Part shown: one piece after another, positions 11,935-23,500 of the stretch
How the letters are laid out: every line of letters starts with the position of its first letter
Position numbering within the stretch: position 1 is the stretch's first letter
From: Erinaceus europaeus
Lineage: Eukaryota > Chordata > Mammalia > Eulipotyphla > Erinaceidae
Assembly: GCF_950295315.1 (NCBI RefSeq)
Contig: NC_080170.1
Location: forward strand, 93,480,054-93,544,053
Reading direction: 5' to 3'
DNA: 64,000 nucleotides
Notes under the pieces: generated by a model
Databases searched by the model: none
What the model was told of the DNA's origin: nothing
Seen by the model: only the letters and a program-made list of their open reading frames with translations
Program-made: the position numbers and the translations under genes

Positions 11935-12150
11935 AGTTGTAGTGACGAAGGTCTAGCTGCAGGTCGTGCTAGTGACAAATTGCATGGCATTTCGGTAAAT
12001 GACTCATCATTTCTGAACTTTGGTTCTTCCCATCTTCAGATCAGGGCAGACAATATTGTCCTCATGGGGACATTGTGAGGCTGAAATGAGAAAATGAAGA
12101 AAATACAATTCTTATTCAAAGACAGGTCTTAAAAAGTCATTATCATTATT
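11935..12150 (+). mobile_element. MIR (ancient tRNA-derived SINE)
   Basis: CTCTGGAGTTGTAGTGACG, TAAATGACTCATCATTTCTG, ATTGTGAGGCTGAAATGAG follow the MIR order with heavy divergence. Confidence 0.55.
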
Positions 12151-12399
12151 TATATTTTCCCCTACCCCACCCTAAGTACAGTGACCATATAATTTTTCCT
12201 ACTGCAATGGATAACTTTTGAGAACAAAGAAAAGTTCAGAATTAACATGAATGGGTACAAGCAAAAACAGTGCATGACCATCCTTGCACCAAGAAATATA
12301 TTTTGGAACACAGGTGGGTGTGGGCACTGATAGAGTTTTGGAATGTCGAGTAGTTCTGCCATTCAAGAACATTAATAGATTTTATCTTTTGTAATCATT

Positions 12400-13270
12400 T
12401 TAGACTTGGGTAAAATTGAGCCAACAGTACAGGTAATTTCCATATATTACTGCCCCCACTCCTCCCCTAAAATCTTTTATTAACATGGTCCATTTGTTGC
12501 AAATAATGAATAAACATTGATAAAGTTTATTAACTGAAGCCCATAGCTTAAGTCCATTCTATGTTATATAACTTTACAGGTTTTGACAAATATATATAAT
12601 GTCATGTATCCACCATTACAGTAAGTACAGAATAGTTTCATCCTTTAATATAATCCCCTTAAGGCTTAGAACTTTGATGGTAGGTGTGGTGTAGAACTCT
12701 ATCCTATAATCTTATCATCTTGTACACCATTACTAAATCATCAGTGAAAAATAAGAGGAAAAAATCTGTTTTACCTGCTTCCAAATTGAGTAATTTCTTT
12801 TTTCTAGAGAGTCACCTAGTTGGAATTACAGAGCATAAAGATTTTTCGGATAGGCTTATTTTAAACTATAGACTTAAGGTTTCTCCATGCCTTTTTGTGA
12901 TAGCTTGTGTATTTTTATTGTTTATTAATACTCTACTGTATGAATATAACACAATTTGTTAATCCCTTCACCAATGAGAGGACATCCTGGTTGCTTCCCA
13001 TTTTGAGTGACTACAAGTAGTGCTGTTATAGATATTCATGTGCAGGTTTTTTGTGTATGTAAATTTTCAACTTAATTGGTTAAATAATGAAGGGCATGAC
13101 TGCTAGATTGCATGAAAAAATTATGTTTAATCCTTGTAAGAAACTTCAAACTCATTCCAATAAGTTCCCGTTGCTCTACATTCTTCCCGGGATTTGATGT
13201 GGGCAATTACTCATGCCTTTATTTTCCTTAGATATTTTTAGCACATAGAGGCATCAATATAAAGTCAGTT
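12400..13270 (-). mobile_element. Ancestral mammalian L1 (L1M-like) 3' region
   Basis: Blocks such as TGGTTGCTTCCCATTTTGAG, CATGTGCAGGTTTTTTGTG and GTTCCCGTTGCTCTACATTC are the familiar reverse-oriented L1M 3' ORF2/UTR landmarks. It is strongly diverged and older than the lineage-specific L1s. Confidence 0.7.
12660..12762 (+). mobile_element. Old A-tailed retroposon end inside the ancestral L1
   Basis: CTATAATCTTATCATCTTGTACACC and a tail of A-rich sequence interrupt the minus-strand L1 at 12400-13270. Confidence 0.4.
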
Positions 13271-14361
13271 TCTTTAGTTATATTGACTGTTATCTGTATG
13301 TGTAAAAGTAGCTGAATCAACTAGCCCAGCTAGTGTCCCCTCAAATGCATGAAACATGGTCAATTAAGGAGACAGCTTTTAACATTAACTACAAGGAAAA
13401 ATGTCCTGATTATTTTGGACCAGCACAGAATACAGAATTATACCAAATTCAGTGCTTTCTCTAGAACTATTATTTTGAAATATATATATTTGTATCTATA
13501 CAGCTATAGAATCAATAGCTGTTAGTTTTCAATGTTTTATGTAATTTACTAAAAGTTTCAAAATTAACCACTGGAGAAATGGGAAAATCAAGGAAAGAGG
13601 CGGCAAAGAGTGTTGTAACTTACCTAACACCACAGGTGTTTTGCTTGTTTATTTACTTGTTTGACATGTTATCTGTTTCATTCTTGCCAGAGAAGCACTG
13701 ACTAACTTTTTTATATGAAAATCTTTAATTATAAACTGAGTTCACAACTTCTCCATTCTAACACCTGCATTTGTACAGAATATGATCTGAATACAGAGTG
13801 GAATGAAATGTGAAATTAAATGTTTAAAACCAAGAACCAAGAACATCATATCCTGACCTCATGAACCTATCAGATTTTTCCTGCTGTCATTTCTCTCTTT
13901 GGTTTTTGAAACCTTCATTACCCGTGTTACTCACATTTGCAATTCCAGTGTCATCTTTGACTTCTCTCTCTCTGCTTAGTTACAAGCAGAAAGCTTGTCT
14001 CTTTGTTTTGTTTATGTCACTGTACTGTTGGAGCAAATGAGAAAAAAAGGCAACCACTGAAATCTCTCTCTTTTTCCACCCCACTCCCTGAAATATCTTT
14101 CCTAATGTAATTTGTATGATACTGCCAGACTAAAACATAGAAAGCTGAATCTTTCCATTTTTGTAAAAAAAATAAAGCAAAGGACTTTTATGCAGCCTGC
14201 CCTCTTATTTTTTTATTTTATTATTTTTTTTTACAAAGGCAGCCCCATATGCTTTAAAAATATTCTAATGTTTCTAGGGGTAAGAAAAAAAATTACCTCC
14301 AATCATCAAACATTAGGATATCCTTTAACTATAGGAAGACATAGACATTTTCTATTATTAT
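13271..14361. other. Unrecognised AT-rich DNA
   Basis: No repeat family or exon recognised. Confidence 0.45.
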
Positions 14362-14560
14362 CTTTTATTTTATTTATTGGATAGGTACAGTCAGAAATCA
14401 AGAGAGAAGGGGGTGATAGGGAGAGAGACTCCTGCAACACTACTTCACCACTTGCAAAGCTTTACCCCTGCAGGTGGAGACTGAGGGCTCCAACCCAGGT
14501 CCTGGGGTCCTTACACATTGTAACATGTGCACTAACTAGGTACACCACCGTCTGGCCCTG
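14362..14560 (-). mobile_element. SINE-Ib copy
   Basis: TTTATTTATTGGATAGGTAC, CCCCTGCAGGTGGAGACTG, TAGGTACACCACCGTCTGGC. Confidence 0.85.
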
Positions 14561-14954
14561 GAAGGCATAGATTTTCTACCAATTATTTCCCAAGAACCCT
14601 TTGACATGTATTAGTTTGTCAGATTAACCAGCTTAATTCTTGGATGACAGGACAGAACTCACATCCCCACCTCCCATTTGACCTTCCTCCAAATATTCGC
14701 CTGGCATCATGACTTCTGAAATGTGAAGCGAATACAGTTAATCCTCCATATGAAACCCATCGATGGTTTCCATTCCATTTAAGAAGATTGAAAAATTTAC
14801 TGTAATTTGTCACTTTTTTTTTTAACTTCTTTCATCCTTGGCTACTCCTATAAGAACACTATTATATTTCTACCATGATTATGCTCTTTTTTTTTTTTTA
14901 CTCATGTGGAAAGGTCCACATCTTCATTTTTACCCTATAATTTTATTTCATTTA

Positions 14955-15141
14955 ATTTTTTTATTGTTTTTATTTACTTAATGCATAGAGGTGGTCAGAA
15001 ATTGAGAGGAAAGAGGAATATAGAGAGGGACAGAGACAGAGAGACATCTGCAGCACTGTTTCACCACTTGGGAAGTTTTCCTTCTGCAGGTGGGGACCCA
15101 GGTCCTTGTGCATTGTAACATGTACACCACCACCCAGCCCT
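14955..15141 (-). mobile_element. SINE-Ib copy, box B region deleted
   Basis: CACCACTTGGGAAGTTTTCC, CTGCAGGTGGGGACCCAGG, then GTACACCACCACCCAGCCC. Confidence 0.82.
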
Positions 15142-15591
15142 CTAAAATTTCATTTCAATGTTTAACTTAGGCAATGTTTTGGCTAATTGGTTTATGACAA
15201 CTACCAAAGCTGAATTTATTTTTAATTTAATAAAAACGTATTGAATGCCTGCATTAATTAATAAGGAAGATTCTCTCAGAGAAAGATTACATGGGTTTGG
15301 ATCAAATTATAGGAAAGTGGGCCTTCTAGAACTTACAGGAAGAAGAGTGTAGGAAGAGGGAAGTAAGACAGAAGTTGAAGTAAACTTGAAGTACTTCAAA
15401 GTATTAGCAAAGACCAATGTAACTGGAACATGTTAGCCAGAGTGATGGTAAACCTGTACAGAATTCAGAAAGTCAGGCTGCGCAGGAGTCTTCTAAGATA
15501 TCAATTTCACTGTGGATTTTGCCATCATAGTGTGCACATAATGTGTCTATTAATTACACACTGAGTTCCTGCAGGTTCCCCTCCCCCACAA
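15142..15591. other. Unrecognised unique DNA
   Basis: No supported feature. Confidence 0.45.
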
Positions 15592-15733
15592 AAGAGGCAG
15601 AGAGACATCTTCAGCACTACTTCACCACTTGTGAAACCCCACCCCCACCCTCCACAGGTGGCACCAGGGTCTTGGACCCGGGCCCTTACATGGTAATGTG
15701 TATGCTCAACTGAGTGCACCACCACTGGCCCTC
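15592..15733 (-). mobile_element. SINE-Ib copy, tail missing
   Basis: CAGCACTACTTCACCACTTG, CTTGGACCCGGGCCC, GAGTGCACCACCACTGGCCC. Confidence 0.78.
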
Positions 15734-15822
15734 CATTCCCTGGAGGTTCTTAAGAACTCTGAGCTCCAGCAGGGGGGCAGTTTCAGTGCCTCAAACATTA
15801 AAAAAAAAAAAAACAAAAAAAG

Positions 15823-16103
15823 CGGGAGTCCGGCGGTGGCACAGCGGATTAATCGCTCGTGGCGCCAGGCTCAAGGACCCGAGTTAAGGATCTCAGTTCA
15901 AACCCCCGGCTCCCCACCTGCAGGGGAGTCGCTTCACAAGCAGTGAAGCAGGTCTACAGGTGTCTACCTTTCTCTTCCCCTCTCCGCTTCCCCTCCTCTC
16001 TCCATTTCTCTCTGCCCTATCTAACAACAATGCCATCATCAACAACAACAATAACTACAACAATAAAACAAGGGCAACAAGAGGGAAAATAAATATTTTT
16101 AAA
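15823..16103 (+). mobile_element. SINE-I copy
   Basis: GGGAGTCCGGCGGTGGCAC, CAGTTCAAACCCCCGG, GGGGAGTCGCTTCAC, and an ACAACAATAA tail with AATAAAACAAGGGC. Confidence 0.92.
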
Positions 16104-16454
16104 AAAGAAAAAAAATCACAAAAAGGTGCTCCAAAGATGATTTACCCAGTAGAGCATGCCTTCTTCTTCTAGCGTTTGCCTAGAGCATGCCTTATCCTGT
16201 AGAAGTCCTGAGTACAAATGGGAGCACAGTGGGGAGAGCTCCATGAAGAGAAGCAGTGAGTGCTGTGGAGTTAGGAGTGAAGTTCTCCCTCTGTCTTTCC
16301 CTCTACTTTCTCTCCCCATGCCCTTCTAGTTCTCTGAACAGTGGAAGGAAAGGAATGATAAGATTGGTCTTGGAAGGCTACCAGGCAGTGGTGTAGCACA
16401 GGCAGAGCTCCAGGTTCATCCCATAGAGTCACATGAACATTTTTTTTACAGTAA
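16104..16454. other. Probable degraded SINE pieces
   Basis: A stretch with AGTCCTGAGTACAAATGGG and CCTCTACTTTCTCTCCCC looks SINE-like, but I cannot assign a family. Confidence 0.3.
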
Positions 16455-16796
16455 AGTGTCAGGTCGCCAGCATGACTTCCCTGGGGGATCTCACCAATAT
16501 GTCCTGGAACCCCACCTCTCCAGAGCCCTGCTCCACTATCGAAAGACAGAAACAGGCTGGGAGTATGGCTGGACCTGCCAACGCCCATGTTCAGTAGAGA
16601 AGCAATTCCAGAAGCCAGACTTTCCACCTTCTACACCCCATGATGATCCTGGGTCCATGCTCCCAGAAGGATAAAGAATAGAGAATCTTCCAAATAGAGG
16701 GGATGGGATGCAGAACTCTGGTGGTGGGAATTGTACACTTCTTATCTAATGGACTTGTTATTCACACTTAAATCATAAAAAAAAATAAAGTGTCAA
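16455..16796 (+). mobile_element. Type-C L1 3'-UTR-like element
   Basis: GACTTCCCTGGGGGATCTC, CCAATATGTCCTGGAACCC, GTCCATGCTCCCAGAAGG, GGGATGGGATGCAGAACTC and an A-rich end. Confidence 0.65.
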
Positions 16797-17173
16797 GTGT
16801 CAGCATTTGCTGGCTGAAGGAGGGATGGTTCAGAGAGGTGATACCCCTAGCTAGAAGAAAGCACACAGAGACAACATCAATGGAAAAAGCAAGTGCAAAT
16901 GTGCTTCTTTATTGCTTCCAGTAGAGGCTTTTTATCATGTCGGCTGATACAGTCAGCTTAGACATGCAGAGTAGTCAGCATTACACAAGAAGTGCAGTGC
17001 CAGCATTACATCATTAATGCTAAGAGCAAAAGCTATTGGGAGCAAAAAGTACCGAGTGCATCATAGACTTTGAGCCAGCAAAACATAGGTCTTGAGCCAA
17101 GGCGATATCTAGAAACTAAGGCTACCACCCAGGCTTTGAGCCAGAGTTAGGGCCAGCCTACATTTGGCATTAC
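16797..17173 (-). mobile_element. Probable solo LTR
   Basis: On the minus strand: TGTAATGCC start near 17173, TATA-like GATAAAAAGCC, poly(A) signal GCAATAAAG near 16910, and GCTGACA end near 16800. No internal ERV sequence and no clear target-site duplication. Confidence 0.5.
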
Positions 17174-17199
17174 AACTCCAAGAAGAAAAGAAATGAAAA

Positions 17200-17337
17200 C
17201 AGAGTATTAGATGGACTGAGTTATGATTCACTGGGCAGAGTTCCATGCCCAGGAACCCAGGTTCCTGCAGGGGGAAACTTCATGAGTGGCGAAGAACTGC
17301 TGCAGGTGTTTCTATCTTCCTCTCTCTCTATTATTTT
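17200..17337 (+). mobile_element. SINE-Ib fragment, split by a type-C element
   Basis: AACCCAGGTTCCTGCAGGGG, CTTCATGAGTGGCGAAG, CT-rich run; its tail is lost at the 17338 element. Confidence 0.6.
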
Positions 17338-17755
17338 TATTTTTTATTTTATTTGTTTTTATTTAAGAAAGGATTAATTAACAAAACCATAGGGTAGGAG
17401 GGGTACAACTCCACACAATTCCCACCACCCAATCTCCATATCCCACCCCTCCCCTGATAGCTTTCCCATTCTCTATCCCTCTGGGAGCATGGACCCAGGG
17501 TCATTGTGGGTTGCAGAAGGTAGAAGGTCTGGCTTCTGTAATTGCTTCCCCGCTGAACATGGGCATTGACTGGTCAGTCCATACCCCCAGTCTGCCTCTC
17601 TCTTTCCCTAGTAGGGTGTGTTTCTGGGGAAGCTGAGCTCCAGGACACATTGGTGGGGTCTTCAATCCAGGGAAGCCTGGCCAGCATCCTGATGGCATCT
17701 GGAACCTGGTGGCTGAAAAGAGAGTTAACATACAAAGCCAAACAAATTGTTGAGT
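17338..17755 (-). mobile_element. Type-C L1 3'-UTR-like element, near-complete 3' part
   Basis: Reverse complement of the 9653 copy, including the 3' end missing there (ACCCTATGGTTTTGTTAATT, then AAATAAA). It interrupts a plus-strand SINE at 17200-17337. Confidence 0.7.
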
Positions 17756-17792
17756 TTATTTTTTATTTTTTTATTTTTATTTATTTTTTTTT

Positions 17793-17912
17793 TTACCAGA
17801 ACACTGCTCAGCCCTGCTTTATGGTGGTGCAGGGGACTGAATCTGGGACTTTAAAGCCTCAGGTATGAGAGACTCTTTGCATAACTAGTATGCTATCTAC
17901 CCTACCCTCTCC
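17793..17912 (-). mobile_element. SINE-II copy
   Basis: TTACCAGAACACTGCTCAGC, TATGGTGGTGCAGGGGACTG, TTTGCATAACTAGTATGC. Confidence 0.88.
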
Positions 17913-18257
17913 CTCTCTCTTTACCTTTGTCTCTCACCCTCCTCCAGAAAAAAAAACAAGAAAAAAAAAGAGGGGGTGAATGGACACTGGGCATAATGAA
18001 ACTGCGCAGGCATTGACACCCAGTGATAAATCTGGTGATAAAAGGAAAAAAAAAAGGAGTATTATTAAGACTAGGCTCTGCCACTTTAGAAACATCAACT
18101 ACTAGAAACTCCTTCAATTTTAATATATTTATGTTTACTATCATGGTAACTATTTTATAGTATATTAAGGGGAAACAAAATGTTGTAGTATTTGAACCAT
18201 AATTTGGAAGAAATTACAAAAGACAAAAGAGTTGAGTGTTTCTAAGATGGAGAATTC

Positions 18258-18400
18258 CCTTATGGTCAGGGAGACAATACAGTGTTGGTACAACAGACTG
18301 GTGTGCCTGAGACCCCAGAGGTATCCGATTCAATCCCAGCCACTACCATATGCCAGAATTGAGCACTGCTCTGGTCTCTTCCTCATAAAATTAAATAATT
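18258..18400 (+). mobile_element. SINE-II copy, diverged
   Basis: GGGAGACAATACAGTGTTGG, CCGATTCAATCCCAGCC, TGAGCACTGCTCTGG. Confidence 0.7.
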
Positions 18401-18583
18401 ATACTTTAAAATGTAAAATAAAATAAAATGATAAGCCACACTGAAGGATCGTATATGGACTACATAATGGTGATTCTTCAAAGTCCAGAAACACTTGTAG
18501 GAAAAATACAGCTTCTCTGTGACTCAAAGGAATGAATCAGTGTGTTTCCCTCTCTGCAGTGGGTTCTCCTCCAAAAGCAATGT

Positions 18584-18720
<137 letters not shown>

Positions 18721-18985
18721 AACTATACTTCTGAAATTGTATCATATGGTAAACCAATGTCCAATTAATAAATTAAAACAAAAAGTTAATCATTGAACAA
18801 GTGATTCCTAGGAATTCAGAATGTGATCCTGCTTGGAGATTGGGCTTTTAGAAAATCACTTTATTGGGGGAAAACAATAACTTATTGGAGACTGGGTCTT
18901 TACAGAGGTATTTAAGGTTAAATAAGGTCATTATGTGGGTGCTAATGCAATATTAGTGATGCCCTTATAAGAAGGGTACCAAAGA

Positions 18986-19270
18986 GGGGCCAGGTAGTGA
19001 TGCACCTGGTTAAGTTCATACCATACACAAGGCCCAGGCCCCTCCTTGGGGGGGGCACTTCATAAGCATTGAAGCAAGTACTGCAGGTGTCTTTCTGTTT
19101 CTCTTCTCTGTCACCAACTCCCCTCTCAATTTTTGTCTGTCCTATATAATAAAAAGTATAACAGAGAATGGCTCTAGTGAGTGGTAGATTTGTAGTGCTG
19201 GCACCAAGCCCCAGTGATAACCCTGGTGGCAATAAAAATAAGTAAATAAGTAAAAATAAACAAACAAACA
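18986..19270 (+). mobile_element. SINE-Ib copy, long form
   Basis: GGCCAGGTAGTGATGCACC head, CT-rich middle, and an extra 3' block (GGATTTGTAGTGCTGGCAC-like; CCCCAGTGATAACCCTGG) before the A-rich tail. Confidence 0.8.
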
Positions 19271-19284
19271 AACAAACAAATAAA

Positions 19285-19435
19285 TGGGTAAGGGAGAGAG
19301 TTCAAAGTTATAGCAGAGAATTTACAGACCCGAGCTCTCAGAGACCCCAAGCTCAATGGCTAGTGCCACCATATTTTCAAACTGAGCAATTCTCTTCTCT
19401 GCTCACTCTCTTTTTCTCCTCAGAAAATTAGTAAA
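19285..19435 (+). mobile_element. SINE-II-like copy, diverged
   Basis: GGGAGAGAGTTCAAAG, CCCCAAGCTCAATGGC, TGAGCAATTCTCTTCTC. Confidence 0.45.
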
Positions 19436-19619
19436 TCTTTAAAAAGAAAGATTGTAGTAGCTATCCAAACTTTTCTATAAAAAAGTAATTCTTATAACAG
19501 CTAAGTTTATCTTTAAAATTGAATGAGAGGTAAATGTATTTAATTACCACTCACAAATATTTGTAGAAGGAACATATATACCATAAGGTAAATCTCAGGC
19601 AAGTCCCACTGCATCCACA

Positions 19620-19735
19620 GGATGGCGAGGTGTTTCTATCCTTCCCACAGACAGGAAAGTTGCTATCATGTAGCCAGTCACATGACATGCCCAAGGAAAC
19701 TATGACTGACTCCAGACCTCTGATTCTAGAGGTGA
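19620..19735 (-). mobile_element. MIR fragment
   Basis: CAGTCACATGACATGCCCAA and CTCCAGACCTCTGATTCTAG fit reverse MIR. Confidence 0.4.
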
Positions 19736-19860
19736 CATTCTTTATTTCTTTCTTTCTAAAATTTTAATAACATACTTAATTGATTTAAGTAAAGCTATAT
19801 AACTTAAAAATTCAGTCCCATGATTGAGGAAGTGATCCAATGATAGGGCTTCTGCATATC

Positions 19861-19957
19861 TAAGTCCAATATAAGTTCAAATATAAATTCAGTATAAGTT
19901 CAAATTCAATGTAAGTTCAATAAAGTTAAAATATAAGTCCAATATAAGTTCAAATTT
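19861..19957. repeat. Short minisatellite
   Basis: TAAGTCCAATATAAGTTCAAA-like units of about 19-21 bp repeat four to five times with variation. Confidence 0.75.
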
Positions 19958-20223
19958 CTTCCCCTCTATTGCCTTCCACAGTACATATTTGATAGAGAAA
20001 GTTTCAAAAACACGATCATAAGGTAGATTGACTTCAGAAAGTGAGGAAATTTGAAAAAACACCCACACAAAAATAGTTGAGAACAAACTTCATTTCACAC
20101 ACATCTTTTTCTGAAAGAAGAGGCAGTAGAGTTATACTCCAAGAACTTGAATGACAACTATTTATTGCTTTTATTTCCTTTTCCATAAAAGTCCAGTTTT
20201 TAGTAAATGTTTTTACTACAATA

Positions 20224-20229
20224 TTTATT
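20224..20229 (-). terminator. Candidate poly(A) signal of C3orf85
   Basis: AATAAA on the minus strand, 210 bp past the TAA stop; it is the nearest canonical hexamer. Another lies near 20162-20167. The 3' UTR would cross a MIR-like stretch (about 20275-20360). Confidence 0.4.
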
Positions 20230-20438
20230 TTGGTCCTCATATAAAAGTAACCATTTGAGCACTTCTGACTCTAGCTATGCACATGTGTTTTTATATTTGC
20301 TCCTTATAATATCTCTATGAGACAGACATAATAAATAATCTAGCAAATGGCATGCATTTGTTCCCATTGCCAAAGCCCTTGGATTGTCCTGCCAGCTCCC
20401 AGTGATTTTGCTTTCCTATTTTAGCCAGCAGAGCACAT

Positions 20439-20528
20439 TTACTGGGCAGTCCCCTTGTCAGTGGCAAAGGCATTCACATTCAGATAATACTGTGCTGTTG
20501 TTTTCAAAGCACTCCATGTTTCCCGAAC
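20439..20528 (-). CDS. C3orf85: C3orf85 terminal coding exon
   Basis: The acceptor TTTTCTTGCAG precedes GTTCGGGAAACATGG on the minus strand. Twenty-nine codons follow ([16 protein letters not shown], then a short polar tail ending GTAQ) and TAA at 20441-20439. The pattern of Trp, Leu and Tyr spaced by polar residues looks like an amphipathic helix. Confidence 0.72.
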   Translation of the reverse strand, partial: VRETWSALKTTAQYYLNVNAFATDKGTAQ

Positions 20529-23500
20529 CTGCAAGAAAATGAAATGCAAGTCATGATTTCTGAGGACGTAGAAACATGCGGCACCAACTATTCTGAGTAC
20601 CATACAGACAGCCCTAAAAGACTGAGGGAAATACAATGGAAGAGAAATATTAATTCGATTTGATTTTTATAATTTTAGTGGTCTGTTTACTTCAGCGCTC
20701 AATTTTTCCCCCATTATTTATGGGATCAAATGTATAAACCAATATGGTAGAATCATGTTACATTGTATTGAATAATTTTTGTGAGTTGGTCATGCCTTAC
20801 AATCATAGGCAGGAGGGTACTTGAAGATTTCAGCATTCAGACCTGGGTTGAGTATACATGTTACCATGCATAAAGACCCCAGTTTAAGTCCCCGGCCCCA
20901 CCTGTAGGGGAATGCTTCATGAGTGGTGAAGTAGTGCTCCCAGATGCTTCTCTTTCTGACTCCCTCCCTATATCCCTCTTCTCTTTCAATTTCTCTCTGT
21001 CCTATCAAACAAAAGAAAGGAAGAAGAAGGAGAAGGAGGAGGAGAAGAAAAGAAGAAGAAGAAGAAGAAAGGAGGAGGAGGAGGAGGAGGAGGAGAAGGA
21101 GGAGAAGAAGGAGAAGAAGGAGAAGAAGGAGAAGAAGAAGAAGAAGAAGAAGAAGAAGAAGAAGAAGAAGAAGAAGAAGAAGAAGAAGAAGAAGAAGAAG
21201 AAGAAGAAGAAGAAGAAGAAGAAGAAGAAGAAAGGTTGCTAGCAGAGGTGAATTCACAGTGCATACACCCAGCCCTAGTAATAATTGGTGGCAATGAAAA
21301 CTAAACTAAAATAAAAAAAAAATCCAAGTTTCAGAGACCAGAAGTTGGTGTATCTAGTAGTGTACACATTACCATGAGCAAGAACCAGGGTTCAAGTCAC
21401 TAGCCCCTTTACTTGAAGAGGAAAGCTTCATAAGCAGTGAAATAGTGCTGTAGCTATCTCGACAGCACTATTATCCCTTATCTTTAGCCCCCCCCCCACT
21501 CTCATCCTATATCAAAATTGACTGTCAGGAACAATGGAGTCCCAGTGATAGATCTGGTGGCAAACACACACACACACAAAGAAAATTTCAATATTCCATA
21601 AAGATGATATAGTCTTCCTGTTTATGTAATTATTTACTTTGCCAAATAAACAAATGCCTTGTTTAATTATTCTAAATGGTTTGTATTGGAGAAAAGCAGA
21701 CATAAAATTAGATACATTATTCAAGCTGGTGGTTTTCATAAGCAAATGTTGAGTACAAGCAAATCGACCCTGGTAGATCAGTTAGAATTTAGTGATGCAG
21801 AGTAAGTGCAGGGCCCAGACCCCATAACAACAAGGACATTCAACACTGTTATGACATTATACATCCCTCATGCTTGGTGATAATGAGAGTTTGATATTCA
21901 TGGAAAGAAAGAAAAATAAGTGAAGGAATAAATTAACTTGTTATACATCTTTGTTTTCTAAATTGCTTGATTATAAGAAGGAAATCATGAACAATTGAAA
22001 TTTTCGGATAATTCAGCAAATTCATTTGGCCTGGAGTTTCAATGCTTCTTTCATCAATAGGGTAAATGTGAAATAAAGGCAGATAATCTAAATTTTATTT
22101 TTCTGTGAGTTAGACTATGAATGAATACAAGAATGCATAAAAGACAAGAAAACTAAGGAACAACATCAAAGGCAGGAATAATGATCACAGAAGAAATTGG
22201 TGGCTGAAAAGCTAAACGGGAACCAAAATGTGACCACATTTTAGCTACCCATTTCTCCACAAGTATAATGGTTTGTTGTGGCTTGGCTATATAGCAGTCA
22301 TTTTGCTAGATCCTATGAATAATGATTGATGGATAAAACACTAAGCTTGCCTTTCTAGTCTGGCCAAAGGAGTTGGGTACAAGAAACAAATAAGTCCAGT
22401 ATGATATTTTGAGAACCAATCACATGTATAAGCATGCAAAAGAGAGAGAGAGAGAAAAAAAAAACTAAAGGACAAATACTTTCCTACAAAGAAGGGGAAG
22501 ACTTCAAAAAATACAGAATATTTGACCTTTGCTATTGAAGGAGATAGTAAAGTTTATCAAACACACCTCAGATAAGAAAGAACATGTCTAGTTCAAGGCA
22601 GCTAAAGAGTAAAAAATCATGGTTTGAAGTAGTGATGTGTGTTCAGGCCAGCCGATGGTTAAGGCCAACTGTGGCTCAGTGGGTACAGCAGAGTATAGGA
22701 GCAACTGTGACCTGGGCTTGCACATGCTAGAACAGTGTTTTGATTTCTCTTTTTTCTTCCTCCCTTTCTCTGTTTCCCATTCTCCTTACTCCCCTTCATA
22801 ATTTAAGACATAAATTAATCAGTTTTCTTAAAAAGATGATGAAAGAACATTTGTTTCTGATGCAAATACCTGATCAGCCAGTATGTTGCCCCACGTATTC
22901 GGATTGTGATCTGGGTCCAAGTAATCCTGTAAATATATGTGTCTTTTGAGATGTAGAAATTGGTTCGCTGGGTCTTCTACCAAAAATGGCGCTCCCAGTG
23001 CTCCTGTAATTGAGTCCAAGATCACATTATCTTTTAAGACTATAATTTACATCTTAATGGTTCCTCTTAAAGAGATAACAGCTGTGGTAGGGTGGGGGAC
23101 CAGCATAATGGTTATGCAAAGAGACTTTTGTGTCTGAGGCTCCAAAATCTGAGGTTCAATCCCCATATTACCACAAGTCAGACTTGAGACTTGAGCAGTT
23201 CTATTGAATGTGTGTGTGTGGGGGGGGGAAGAGAATGAGGAGTAGTTGTGGTCATTGAGAAGACAGGTGCTTAGAAAGGAAATCCTAGAAATGACTTCTC
23301 CTTAGTACTTTGCCACCATTGTTCTTTCTATGTAACCTACATATACTATAGTATAATGGTCACTGTTGGGCTGGGAGTATGGATCAACATGCCAATATCC
23401 ATGTTCAGCAGAGAAACAATTAAAGAAGTCAGACCTTCTGTACCACATAAAGAATTTTTGTCCATACTCTCAGAGAGGGATAAAGAAAAGGGAAATTTCC

